This document shows positions 43,428 to 51,623 of a stretch of 64,000 nucleotides of DNA, piece by piece. This DNA comes from JANXZS01 sp963797255 (GTDB lineage: Bacteria > Acidobacteriota > Terriglobia > Terriglobales > Acidobacteriaceae), in assembly GCA_963797255.1 (NCBI GenBank), contig CAWCOV010000015.1, positions 248,001 through 312,000 of the forward strand, in the 5' to 3' direction. Numbering within the stretch: position 1 is the stretch's first letter; every line of letters begins with the position of its first letter. Made by a program: the position numbers and the translations under genes. The notes under the pieces are model-generated. The model ran no database searches. It had not been told where the DNA came from and saw nothing but the letters and a program-made list of their open reading frames with translations.

Positions 43428-44945
43428 CTAAATTCGTCGCGCTCGAATCACGATGTCGTTTTCAAAGTCCGGTAAAGTCAAAACTGTGTCGTGACCACCC
43501 TCCACGCTGATCGCCGGAGAATATCCACCACTGACCGGCGAATACAAGCTCACTTCAAACTTCCCTGCAGGCAGAGATAAACGGATAGCTCCGCCGATTG
43601 GCTTCCCCGCAGTTGGATCTGCAACTTCGCGTTCATCCGCGAGATATATCACATAGTAGCGGTCCTTTACCGAAAGTCCGGACGCAATCACATGAGCCGG
43701 CAGATCCTGGACCCACGCGGTGTTCAGCGAGGAGTGCACATAATCGAAACTGCTCATGAATTCAGATAAGTGTTGCATCCATTTGCGTATTTGTTGCCGT
43801 GAGGATGCAGTACCTCGCTCGTTTCCAACCGTGATGGAAAAATCGATGTAGTCGTAGTGCGATCCATTCAAGAGCGAGGTCCAGGCGCGCTTGCGATGAA
43901 TGGTCCACCCGACCGTATCGCGATAAATGCTCGCTGTATTGTCCTCATCTTGAACGACCGGTTTCCGCTCGGGGTAAACGTCTCGGGAAAACTGAGCCAT
44001 GTTGGACAACTCCAGTTCCTTCGACATGAAGTTTCCAAGCTGGTAGGTCTTTCCCGCGAAGACGACATCGGGCAATGGATGAACATTCACGATGTCAAAG
44101 AGCGGCTTCGAAAAGGTCTCATCCAGCGGAAAGCGGAAGCGTGGGCTATAGGAAAACGCCTGCTGCCCCGAGATGAGATGAGGGCGATCGAGTCGGGTCA
44201 ATTCCTCTCGTACCACCTTTGCGATCTCGGTTTGCCAAGCGTCGATATCCGCATGCGAGAGATGATCAGGAACATCTCCGCCAGGCTCGTTCGCAATTTC
44301 ATAATAGACATTGTCAAATTGGCTGGTTTCCTGAATGATTTTTCGGGCATAGTCCTTCTGACGCCGCAGCAACTCAGGGTTTTTCAAAGACAGATAATCC
44401 TGCCATGTAATCTTTTCAAGCTTTTGCTTATTGTTTTCCGCTCTGAACGGATTGAGTTCCCATATGTTGTCGGCGTAGGTGTTGCTGAAGAGTGTCAATT
44501 CAACAATGATTCCGCGTCTGGACGCCGCTTCGAGAAATCTGTGCAGCCGTTGGAAATACTCCGGATTCCATTGATCAAGGTCGTAGATGGGTTCGCCGTC
44601 CAGCGCTTTGCCCGGGCCGGTTCGTGGGAAGGGCGCGATGTAATCTGGGGACTCCGGCTTACAGGGCGACGAGGGATTCCGCGGGCCCTGTAGCTCGCGA
44701 AATAACAGAAATGTCCGAGTCAGGGTCATCTTGTGTTCCGCCGCGTCATCCAGATACTTTTCGAAATCGAAAGGCCTGTTCATTACAGAGCCATAGTGTT
44801 CGCTGGCTGTGATTAGAACGAGGGGCTTACCTCGGAATAGAAAGTATTTGGGGTTTTCCGGATGAATGCGGATCGCCTGGACGGACTGACTCCACGCCGA
44901 AGGAAGAACCATGAACAGCGCAATTAAGAAACCAAGCGGCTTCAT
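43428..44945 (-). CDS. Exported TIM-barrel glycosidase-like protein
   Basis: The start at ATG 44945 has GGAGAG four bases upstream and creates a clean signal peptide (LGFLIALFMVLPSAWSQ), giving 505 residues; a 36-residue upstream extension is unsupported. The protein resembles clan-A glycosidases: the acid/base is probably Glu220 in YYEIANEPGGD, and a second candidate glutamate is near 334 (VVQDEDN). A C-terminal beta sandwich (KFEVSLYSPVSGGYSPA) follows. The specificity is unclear; cellulase-like GH5 or related families are alternatives. It is divergent from the apiosidase-like gene. Confidence 0.7.
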   Translation of the reverse strand: MKPLGFLIALFMVLPSAWSQSVQAIRIHPENPKYFLFRGKPLVLITASEHYGSVMNRPFDFEKYLDDAAEHKMTLTRTFLLFRELQGPRNPSSPCKPESPDYIAPFPRTGPGKALDGEPIYDLDQWNPEYFQRLHRFLEAASRRGIIVELTLFSNTYADNIWELNPFRAENNKQKLEKITWQDYLSLKNPELLRRQKDYARKIIQETSQFDNVYYEIANEPGGDVPDHLSHADIDAWQTEIAKVVREELTRLDRPHLISGQQAFSYSPRFRFPLDETFSKPLFDIVNVHPLPDVVFAGKTYQLGNFMSKELELSNMAQFSRDVYPERKPVVQDEDNTASIYRDTVGWTIHRKRAWTSLLNGSHYDYIDFSITVGNERGTASSRQQIRKWMQHLSEFMSSFDYVHSSLNTAWVQDLPAHVIASGLSVKDRYYVIYLADEREVADPTAGKPIGGAIRLSLPAGKFEVSLYSPVSGGYSPAISVEGGHDTVLTLPDFENDIVIRARRI

Positions 44946-45133
44946 AGCTCTCCGTGAATTGGTCAAGAGCGAATTGGTTACACAAGCGGAAACTATTTCA
45001 TACCCGGAGTGCACCTTGCAAATATTGTGAAGATACGAGCTCACATGTCTCATGAAACGCCGAACACCTCGATCGAGAATCGCTTACGGGCCCCCAAAAT
45101 CGGTGGTTTCTCGCCCTTACCTTCACGACGTTC

Positions 45134-45162
45134 TTGACAAATGTTCTCGTCCCGAATATTGA
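45134..45162 (+). promoter_or_regulatory. Promoter candidate for the apiosidase-like gene
   Basis: TTGACA (45134-45139), a 17-base spacer and a weak -10 box TATTGA (45157-45162, three of six consensus positions). It would place the transcript start just before the GGGAG ribosome-binding site of the gene at 45189. Confidence 0.35.
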
Positions 45163-45188
45163 TCGGATGGCTTCATCAAGGGAGACAA

Positions 45189-46868
45189 ATGAGAGACGCT
45201 GTTTCACGCCGAAACTTTGTCAAGGGGTTGGCGGCTGTTTCGTTTGCTGGTCCAGTCGCGAAAGCAGCAGGGTTGGGAAACCTCGTGGCCGTGCAAGGTT
45301 GCCCAGCGGAGTGGTCTTACACGAGTTCAAAACAGTATCCCGATCCGTTCAATGACGTCGATTTAGATGTCGTCGTTACGCTGCCATCGGGAAAAGAAGA
45401 AAAGGTTCCGGCATTCTGGGCTGGTGGTTCGACGTGGCGAGTTCGATATGCCGCGCCAGAAACGGGGAAATGTCGCCTGCGTTCCAACTGCACGGACCAA
45501 TCCAACAAAGATCTCAATGGACTGGTCTCCGATTTGGAGGTGGTTCCATATACTGGTGCTAATCCTCTTTACAAGCATGGGAGCATAAAAGTCGCAAAGG
45601 ATCAGCGACATTTTGAGCAGTCGGATGGTACGCCGTTCTTCTGGCTGGGAGACACGTGGTGGATGGGTCTCTGCGCCCGGCTCTCATGGCCGGACGATTT
45701 CCAGACGCTTACTGCGGACCGAAATCGCAAAGGATTCACGATAGTTCAAATTGTGGCGGGTCTCTATCCGGATATGGAACCCTATGACCCGCGCGGTGCA
45801 AATGAAGCTGGCTTCCCATGGAAACAGGATTACTCGGCGATTAATCCGGCGTATTTCGATATGGCGGACGTTCGCATTCAGTACCTTGCCGATCACGGTC
45901 TGGCCGCTTGCGTAGTCGGGTGCTGGGGCTATTTTCTTCCCCGAATGGGCATTGAGAAAATGAAGAAACATTGGCGCTACCTTATCGCTCGATGGGGAGC
46001 GTATCCGGTGGTCTGGTGTCTGGCGGGGGAAGGAACAATGCCTTACTACCTTTCAAAGACCAAGGAGAAGGATGCCCAAATGCAGCGACAAGGCTGGACG
46101 GAACTCGCGCGTTACGTCCACGCTACGGACCCGCGTCAGCACCCAATCACGATCCATCCTTCAAGCAGTGCTAGAGATTGCGTAGACGATCCATCCGTTC
46201 TCGACTTTGACATGTTGCAGACGGGCCACGATGATCGAAAGAGTGTGCCCAACACAATTGAGACGCTGAACAAGTCGTTGGCCCTGACTCCAAAGATGCC
46301 CGTCCTGATCGGCGAAGTTTGTTACGAGGGCATCCAGGAGGCGAGTCGTCAGGAAGTGCAGCGATTTATGTTCTGGGCCTCGCTGTTGAGTGGGTCGGGT
46401 GGACATACCTACGGGGCAAACGGAATCTGGCAAGTGAATACCAGGGAGAAGCCATACGGTCTCTCGCCCCACGGACATTCGTGGGGGGGGCCCGCATGGG
46501 ATATTGCGGCACAACTTCCGGGTTCCGGACAGGTAGGGTTGGCAAAGCGTTTCCTTACCCACTATTCATGGTGGAAGCTGGAGCCTCGGCCGGATCTGGT
46601 AGCACCCAGGTGGACCAAATCGGATTATTGGCAACCCTACGCTGGCGAAATTCCTGGCGAGGCAGTGATCGTCTATTGTCCATCCGGCATGGAGGCAATC
46701 CAGTTCAACGGGTTGAGTGCGCGTAAATACAATGCCACTTTCTTTAATCCCAGCGATGGGTCGGAGGTACCGATCGGCGAAATAAATACGGACGCAGCGG
46801 GAGCGTGGAAGGCACCGGAATTTCCCATATTTCAGGATTGGGTCATTCTCCTCGTGCAAAAAACCTGA
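45189..46868 (+). CDS. Tat-exported apiosidase-like glycosidase (DUF4038/GH140-type)
   Basis: ATG 45189 with GGGAG upstream opens a twin-arginine signal (SRRNFVKGLAAVSFAGPVAKA); the mature 559-residue product therefore folds before export. An N-terminal DUF5060-like sandwich (EWSYTSSKQYPDPFNDVDL) is followed by the DUF4038 catalytic segment, DGTPFFWLGDTWWMGLCARL, with candidate acidic residues in WCLAGEGTM and IGEVCYEG, and a C-terminal DUF5060/sandwich part. PF13204 is named for the apiosidase-like catalytic domain of GH140. Its nearness to a D-apiose-type catabolic operon supports release of apiose from plant glycosides. Activity is not proven. Confidence 0.8.
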   Translation: MRDAVSRRNFVKGLAAVSFAGPVAKAAGLGNLVAVQGCPAEWSYTSSKQYPDPFNDVDLDVVVTLPSGKEEKVPAFWAGGSTWRVRYAAPETGKCRLRSNCTDQSNKDLNGLVSDLEVVPYTGANPLYKHGSIKVAKDQRHFEQSDGTPFFWLGDTWWMGLCARLSWPDDFQTLTADRNRKGFTIVQIVAGLYPDMEPYDPRGANEAGFPWKQDYSAINPAYFDMADVRIQYLADHGLAACVVGCWGYFLPRMGIEKMKKHWRYLIARWGAYPVVWCLAGEGTMPYYLSKTKEKDAQMQRQGWTELARYVHATDPRQHPITIHPSSSARDCVDDPSVLDFDMLQTGHDDRKSVPNTIETLNKSLALTPKMPVLIGEVCYEGIQEASRQEVQRFMFWASLLSGSGGHTYGANGIWQVNTREKPYGLSPHGHSWGGPAWDIAAQLPGSGQVGLAKRFLTHYSWWKLEPRPDLVAPRWTKSDYWQPYAGEIPGEAVIVYCPSGMEAIQFNGLSARKYNATFFNPSDGSEVPIGEINTDAAGAWKAPEFPIFQDWVILLVQKT

Positions 46869-46957
46869 CCTGATACAGCGTGTCACTCTGAGGTGCGAAT
46901 TACAAAGGACAAAAAAGAAAATTCAACCAGAGCACTTTTCATTTTGACGACCGCATT

Positions 46958-46982
46958 GGCGCCCGGTGGGCGCCTTTCATTT
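46958..46982 (+). terminator. Intrinsic terminator after the apiosidase-like gene
   Basis: GGCGCCC (46958-46964) and GGGCGCC (46968-46974) form a perfect seven-pair GC stem with a GGT loop, followed by TTTCATTT on the plus strand. It is placed 90 bases after the stop codon and 15 before the end of the convergent SDR gene. Confidence 0.75.
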
Positions 46983-46996
46983 AGGTCAGCAAGTTC

Positions 46997-47728
46997 CTAG
47001 ACTTGAGCGGTACCGCCATCCACAAAAAGTTCTATCCCATTGACGAAACTGGAATCGGTGGAGGCGAGAAACAAGGCAGCCGTAGCAATTTCTTCAGGGC
47101 GGCCCATCTCACCACGAGGGATCGCCTTCCTGAAGGCCTCCTTCATTTCAGGGCCGAACTGGTCAAGTATTGGTGTATCGATTGTGCCGGGGCTGAGTAC
47201 GTTGACACGGATGCTACGGTCTTTGAGTTCGAGTAGCCAGGTGCGTGCGAAGGAACGAACCGCGGCCTTGCTTGCGGAGTAGACACTAAAACTCGGGATG
47301 CCCTTGCTGCCGGCGATGGAACCATTCATGATGATTGCTCCGCCGTCATTGAAGAGGGGAAGTGCTTTTTGAACGGTGAACAAAGTGCCGCGAACGTTAA
47401 GGTTGAAGGTTCTATCGAAACCCTCTTCGGTTATATTGCCGATGGTTGCGAATTCAGCATCCCCGGCGCTGGCGAAAAGGATATCGATCTTTCCCTTCTC
47501 GCGCTTAACGACTTCGTAGAGACGGTCGAGGTCGGCGAGAATGCCGGCGTCGCCTTGCACTCCCGTAACGTTGCGTCCGATTTCTTTCACTGCTTTATCA
47601 AGTGTGTTCTGGTGGCGGCCAGTGATGAATATATACGCTCCCTCTTCAACGAAGAGTTTGGCAGTAGCGAGCGCCATTCCAGAGGTGGCTGCGGTTATAA
47701 CTGCTACTTTTCCTTCGAGCTTTCCCAT
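46997..47728 (-). CDS. SDR-family oxidoreductase with altered cofactor motif
   Basis: ATG 47728 is the most natural start (MGKLEGKVAVITAATSG) with AAAGGA upstream. The 243-residue protein has NAAG-type segment LFASAGDAE, the catalytic SVYSASKAA pair and the C-terminal GSIAGSKG/DTPILDQFG parts of classical SDRs. The cofactor motif TGxxxGxG is TAATSGMA here, so two glycines are replaced. It may still bind NAD(P), as some SDRs do with changed glycines, or it may have lost activity. It stands alone in front of the aminoglycoside acetyltransferase homologue. Confidence 0.8.
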   Translation of the reverse strand: MGKLEGKVAVITAATSGMALATAKLFVEEGAYIFITGRHQNTLDKAVKEIGRNVTGVQGDAGILADLDRLYEVVKREKGKIDILFASAGDAEFATIGNITEEGFDRTFNLNVRGTLFTVQKALPLFNDGGAIIMNGSIAGSKGIPSFSVYSASKAAVRSFARTWLLELKDRSIRVNVLSPGTIDTPILDQFGPEMKEAFRKAIPRGEMGRPEEIATAALFLASTDSSFVNGIELFVDGGTAQV

Positions 47729-47964
47729 CCTGTTTATCCTTTTGTGCGTCGCCATTGCTGTGCGAAGCTCCGAGTCTTTGCAATCTGATGTGCGAATCCA
47801 CGTAAGGATTCAATCGTTCCTTCAACCTAAAACACAAAACAAACTCTTTTAGCAAAAGGCCAAAGCGAGGACCGGTGTGGATATATGTGACATCGTCTAT
47901 GTTCAATGAAGGCAGAAGTATTTGAGATCCTCCGGCCGGGGATGCGGAGAGATAGGTGGGAAAC

Positions 47965-48444
47965 ATGGTCAATGAAACGCTTGTGCAGTATGTTTTGCTT
48001 TCGCCAAACGATGTGGAACTGATGGAAGGCATGCTTGAAATGTTTGGTGAGGCATTCGATGAAACGGAGACCTATAGCGGAGCACGACCGAGCACGGCTT
48101 ACCTTCAGTGTCTTCTTAAAAGCGATACATTCATTGCACTCGCCGCACTCATTGACGGTACGGTAGTGGGTGGAATCGCGGCCTATGAACTCAAGAAGTT
48201 TGAACAGGAGCGCAACGAAATCTATATCTACGATTTGGCCGTATCAGAACGTCATCGTCGCAAGAGAATCGCTACTAAGCTCATTCTGGAGCTGAAGAGG
48301 ATTGCCGCCCAGCGAGGCGCTTACATCATCTACGTCCAGGCTGATCTTGCGGACGAGGCCGCACAGCACCTTTATTCTAAGTTCGGCCGGAGCCAGGAAG
48401 TTTTGCATTTCGATATCGACGTGAGCGATACATCTTCAATGTGA
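47965..48444 (+). CDS. aac(3)-I: AAC(3)-I family aminoglycoside N-acetyltransferase homologue
   Basis: ATG 47965 with AGGTGGG upstream gives 159 residues. Long identical or near-identical segments to AAC(3)-I gentamicin acetyltransferases are seen: SDTFIALAAL, YELKKFEQERNEIYIYDLAVSERHRR, AYIIYVQADLADEAAQ and EVLHFDID. The family transfers acetyl from acetyl-CoA to the 3-amino group of 2-deoxystreptamine aminoglycosides. The acetyl-CoA loop normally RRQGIAT reads RRKRIAT here, placing arginine at a usually glycine position, so activity may be changed. No integron or transposon features surround it, so it looks chromosomal. The natural substrate is unknown. Confidence 0.8.
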   Translation: MVNETLVQYVLLSPNDVELMEGMLEMFGEAFDETETYSGARPSTAYLQCLLKSDTFIALAALIDGTVVGGIAAYELKKFEQERNEIYIYDLAVSERHRRKRIATKLILELKRIAAQRGAYIIYVQADLADEAAQHLYSKFGRSQEVLHFDIDVSDTSSM

Positions 48445-48584
48445 AAATCCTTGCGAATTCGGCGATTACTTTGATTGTATGGACGCCATGCAAACTAGGC
48501 ATTGCATTTTGACCATCGACGCGGCGCTTTGAGCCAACTTCGCTGATAAATTTCCTGACCGCCGTGAATCCTTAATTGTGGGAT

Positions 48585-49005
48585 TTATATGCCAGGGAAT
48601 TCCTTAGCAACCTGTCCGAAGGTAATCCAGAAGCGGTTGCAGTCCCGGATGATGAACTCACATTGACCGTAGAAGGTGTCGTGAGGTTCCTCAACCACCT
48701 CCACCCTATTAGCTAACGCAAAGTACGTAGCATCGACGTCTTCAACGTGAACATATAAGTCCACTTCGCGACGATCTGCATCGCTAGGCGAACCACCGCA
48801 GTTCAACATAAGTTCGCTGCTGCCTAGTTGGAGCAGCGCCCCACGTCATCTCTGTGCCATCCGCTGCAGTGCGTAGAACTCTAAAGCCGATAGACGCATA
48901 CCAATCCGCAGTTGCCGAAACGTCAGGCACATGAAGCATAGGAACAAGCCGGGGATTCAATGCCTCCACCTTTCCGGATCTCAAGTCAAAATTCAAAAAT
49001 CTCAA
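48585..49005 (-). pseudogene. Glyoxalase-fold protein, frameshifted
   Basis: Two overlapping frames make one vicinal-oxygen-chelate (glyoxalase/bleomycin-resistance) protein. The first (start near 49005) covers LVPMLHVPDVSATADWYASIGFRVL and leaves frame after TEMTW; the second resumes with LLQLGSSELMLNCGG and ends VEEPHDTFYGQCEFIIRDCNRFWITF. Removing one base from the four-C run at 48839-48842 restores TWALLQLGSSELMLN, a normal family sequence. The gene is either a recent pseudogene or carries a sequencing error. It faces the AAC(3) gene convergently. Confidence 0.75.
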
Positions 49006-49065
49006 CCACAGAAGGTGACAGCCACCGCATCCTCGCCTAACTAGCCCGGGACTTCAAAATACGAG

Positions 49066-50841
49066 CTACTGCGCCCGTGGAAGAATCAACGCGCTGGGGT
49101 GCTCGGAATCGTGATAGACAGTGTTTGTCGCCTTCACAAACTCCGCACTTGTAGCCGCGTCCTTTGCTGTGTTCAAGTTGCGATCGAATCTTGGAAAGTT
49201 GCTTGACGAAACTTCAAGACGGAGGCGGTGGCCCTTGAGGAAGACGTTGCTTGTAGACCAGAGATCGATCTTGTACTCGTATATCTTGCCTGGTTTGATG
49301 GGGGTAGCCTGCGCGGTCGAGTTGCGATAGCGGGCACGAAGGATGCCGTCCGTCAGATTGACGGCCGTTCCATCCGGTGCGACGTCGACCAACTTAGCGG
49401 TGAAGTCGGTATCTGCAGCCGAGGTGGATGCGTAGAGGTCGAGGATGACCGGGCCAGAGACTTCCGTATCGTTTTCCAATGGCGGCGTTGAGTACACCAG
49501 TACGTCCTGGCGGGCTTCGACTTCTCTCTGATCCCGCGGCCCGGGTGGGAGGTGGTTCGGGTCGCAACAGAGTTGGCCTCCGACGGTCGGAACCGGATTG
49601 GCTGGGTCGTAGACGAAGCTATCCTGTACGCCTGATGCTGACTTAACAGAAAGAATGCCGTCGCCAGTGGCTGTGTTGGCCATTCCTGCAGACTGCAGAT
49701 AATAGCGAACCGCCTTTACCTCGGGCGGCGGCCAAGCAGCCTCAGAGCGCCATTGGTTCTTCCCCATGACAAAGATGCGCACAGGTTTTGAGGCGTCGGC
49801 GAACTGGTTCTGCTTACCGAGAAATAGGTATTCGTACCACTCGATCGTGACTTCATTTTCGTCAAAGGGAGCGTCGGGGCCGAAGTCAACAATGCCAACT
49901 TGGCGAGCCCAACCGGAGTGGCCGCCGATGGCGACAACCAGGCGCTGTTTCGCGCGCGCGTCAGCATTGCCCGCATGATCGCGCAGGCCTGCGTAGTTGC
50001 GCAACGAGCCGCCTTGAAAGATGTCGTACCAGGCGGCGATGGTCAGCGCGGGAACCTGAATGTTCGGGTAATTCTCTTCGATGGACCACTGCTTCCAGTA
50101 GTCGTCGTAGGTCGGATGCGCAAGCCAATCTTCGTAGTAGGGCGCGATCTTCTTTGTGAGAGCGGCGCCGGTATCAAGCGGGCCGGGACCGAAGTTGAAC
50201 ACCGGGAATTCAGTAAGGGGAAGCGCCTGCTCGCCCACGCGAGCATTCGTTTGCTCGTGGACGAGCCGCGTCATGCTGTCCAGTGCCAGGCCTGATGTCC
50301 AGGACTGATTGAACCATTGCTCGAAGGCTCCCCCCTGCCAAGTCCAGTTTTCATGGTAGTTAGAGGCGGTGACCACCGGGCAGATGCCGGCGAGATGCGG
50401 AGGATGAGCGATGGCGGCAAGCATCTGCGTCGCTCCAACGTAAGAGCCAGAAAACATGCCGACTCGGCCGTCGGAGCCGGGAAGAGCAGCGGCCCACTCA
50501 ACTGCGTCGTACCCGTCGGCGCTCTCGTTCTTAAAGGGATACCACTCACCCTCAGAACTGAATCGGCCGCGGGTGTCCTGAGTGACGACAATAAAGCCCC
50601 GCTGGGCGCCCAGCATACCCATTGGCGCCGCGTTGTCCTTGTTGTAGGGCGTTCGGGTAAGCAGGACAGGGTGTTTCTGACCGTCGGCGGGCCGGTAGAC
50701 ATCGGCGACGAGCGTAATTCCGTCGCGCGTCTTCATATTCACGTTCCGCTGTAGTGTGACGCCGGGAACGGACTGGGCGACGAGCGTGACAGAAGAAACC
50801 AAAACTATGTAGGAAAGAAAAATGCGCTTTCTGACGGGCAT
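49066..50841 (-). CDS. Exported CocE/NonD-type hydrolase
   Basis: ATG 50841 (with GAGG upstream) is preferred over 50871. The protein of about 591 residues has a signal peptide (RIFLSYIVLVSSVTLVAQ), an alpha/beta-hydrolase core with the nucleophile serine of MFSGSYVGATQ near residue 133, a probable aspartate in WYDIFQGGS and a histidine in IGGHSGW, and a C-terminal jelly-roll (PepX_C-like) ending RLEVSSSNFPRFDRNLNT. Members are acyl hydrolases, cocaine-esterase-like or Xaa-Pro dipeptidyl peptidases, acting on esters or peptides in the periplasm. The substrate is unknown. Confidence 0.88.
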   Translation of the reverse strand: MPVRKRIFLSYIVLVSSVTLVAQSVPGVTLQRNVNMKTRDGITLVADVYRPADGQKHPVLLTRTPYNKDNAAPMGMLGAQRGFIVVTQDTRGRFSSEGEWYPFKNESADGYDAVEWAAALPGSDGRVGMFSGSYVGATQMLAAIAHPPHLAGICPVVTASNYHENWTWQGGAFEQWFNQSWTSGLALDSMTRLVHEQTNARVGEQALPLTEFPVFNFGPGPLDTGAALTKKIAPYYEDWLAHPTYDDYWKQWSIEENYPNIQVPALTIAAWYDIFQGGSLRNYAGLRDHAGNADARAKQRLVVAIGGHSGWARQVGIVDFGPDAPFDENEVTIEWYEYLFLGKQNQFADASKPVRIFVMGKNQWRSEAAWPPPEVKAVRYYLQSAGMANTATGDGILSVKSASGVQDSFVYDPANPVPTVGGQLCCDPNHLPPGPRDQREVEARQDVLVYSTPPLENDTEVSGPVILDLYASTSAADTDFTAKLVDVAPDGTAVNLTDGILRARYRNSTAQATPIKPGKIYEYKIDLWSTSNVFLKGHRLRLEVSSSNFPRFDRNLNTAKDAATSAEFVKATNTVYHDSEHPSALILPRAQ

Positions 50842-50917
50842 CAAAAACCTCAGCGATTTAGACGAAAACATTCTATCGCGGAGTCAACTCGATCTGGCGT
50901 TGCTGACTTTGGTCACG

Positions 50918-51445
50918 TTATCGAGAGAGTTTCTCGTCACACTCGGCAACACCATCGTCCACATTGCTTTTCGAATACAACTCACGAGCCTCCTGCCAGA
51001 GCGCTCTGGATGTTTCCATTTTGGCAGCTGCCTCGCTCACCAAAGCTAATCCTCTAAGAGTGTTCGCCAAATCAAGAGTGTTGGATTCGCCAAGTTGACG
51101 GTAGATCACCTCTGCCTCTCGGTAAAGTGGTTCCGCCTCGTCGAATTTTTCGTTTTCCCGAAGAACATCCGCTTGGTGTCGTACCGCGAACGCTAGTTCC
51201 TCGCGCTGCCCTAATTCCCTGTAAAGGAGCGCTGCGTTTGCGTAGTGATGCGCTGCGGCCTCAAGGTTACCGATGCCACGTTCTGCCTGCGCAAGTCCAC
51301 AAAGAGCTTCAGCTAGCGATGGTCGATCCGCCTCTAACGCTGCTTTGCGTACTGCCTCAATAAACGCAGCGCGCGAGTCCGCTAGTCGATCTTCTCGACG
51401 AGCCTTGTAGCCTCGTGCAAACAGATCCTCGAAACTGTCGGTCAT
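50918..51445 (-). CDS. Tetratricopeptide-repeat protein
   Basis: A 175-residue soluble protein of four to five TPR-like helix pairs (LAEALCGLAQAERGIGNLEAAAHHYANAALLYRELG, FDEAEPLYREAEVIYRQLG). No signal peptide or catalytic domain is visible. It probably mediates protein-protein contacts. It lies 76 bases before the CocE-like gene on the same strand and may be cotranscribed with it. Confidence 0.75.
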   Translation of the reverse strand: MTDSFEDLFARGYKARREDRLADSRAAFIEAVRKAALEADRPSLAEALCGLAQAERGIGNLEAAAHHYANAALLYRELGQREELAFAVRHQADVLRENEKFDEAEPLYREAEVIYRQLGESNTLDLANTLRGLALVSEAAAKMETSRALWQEARELYSKSNVDDGVAECDEKLSR

Positions 51446-51623
51446 CCTGCCGCTAGCTTAGCATCCAGGCTAGAAATGGCCATCCCTCGCAGGTTGCGCG
51501 ACCCACAACCGTCTATGCCTGAGAGAGTTCCAGATATCAGAGTGCGACACGCGGGGTGACCACCCTTACGCTGAAGGGTCTCTTTAGCAAAGGATTGTCA
51601 CCAGAACGATGTGGGGATTTGCC

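Noticed and set aside
43857..44693. 278-residue plus-strand open frame inside the TIM-barrel glycosidase gene
   Set aside because: It is antisense to a protein with a clear signal peptide and NEP motif, so it is a shadow frame.
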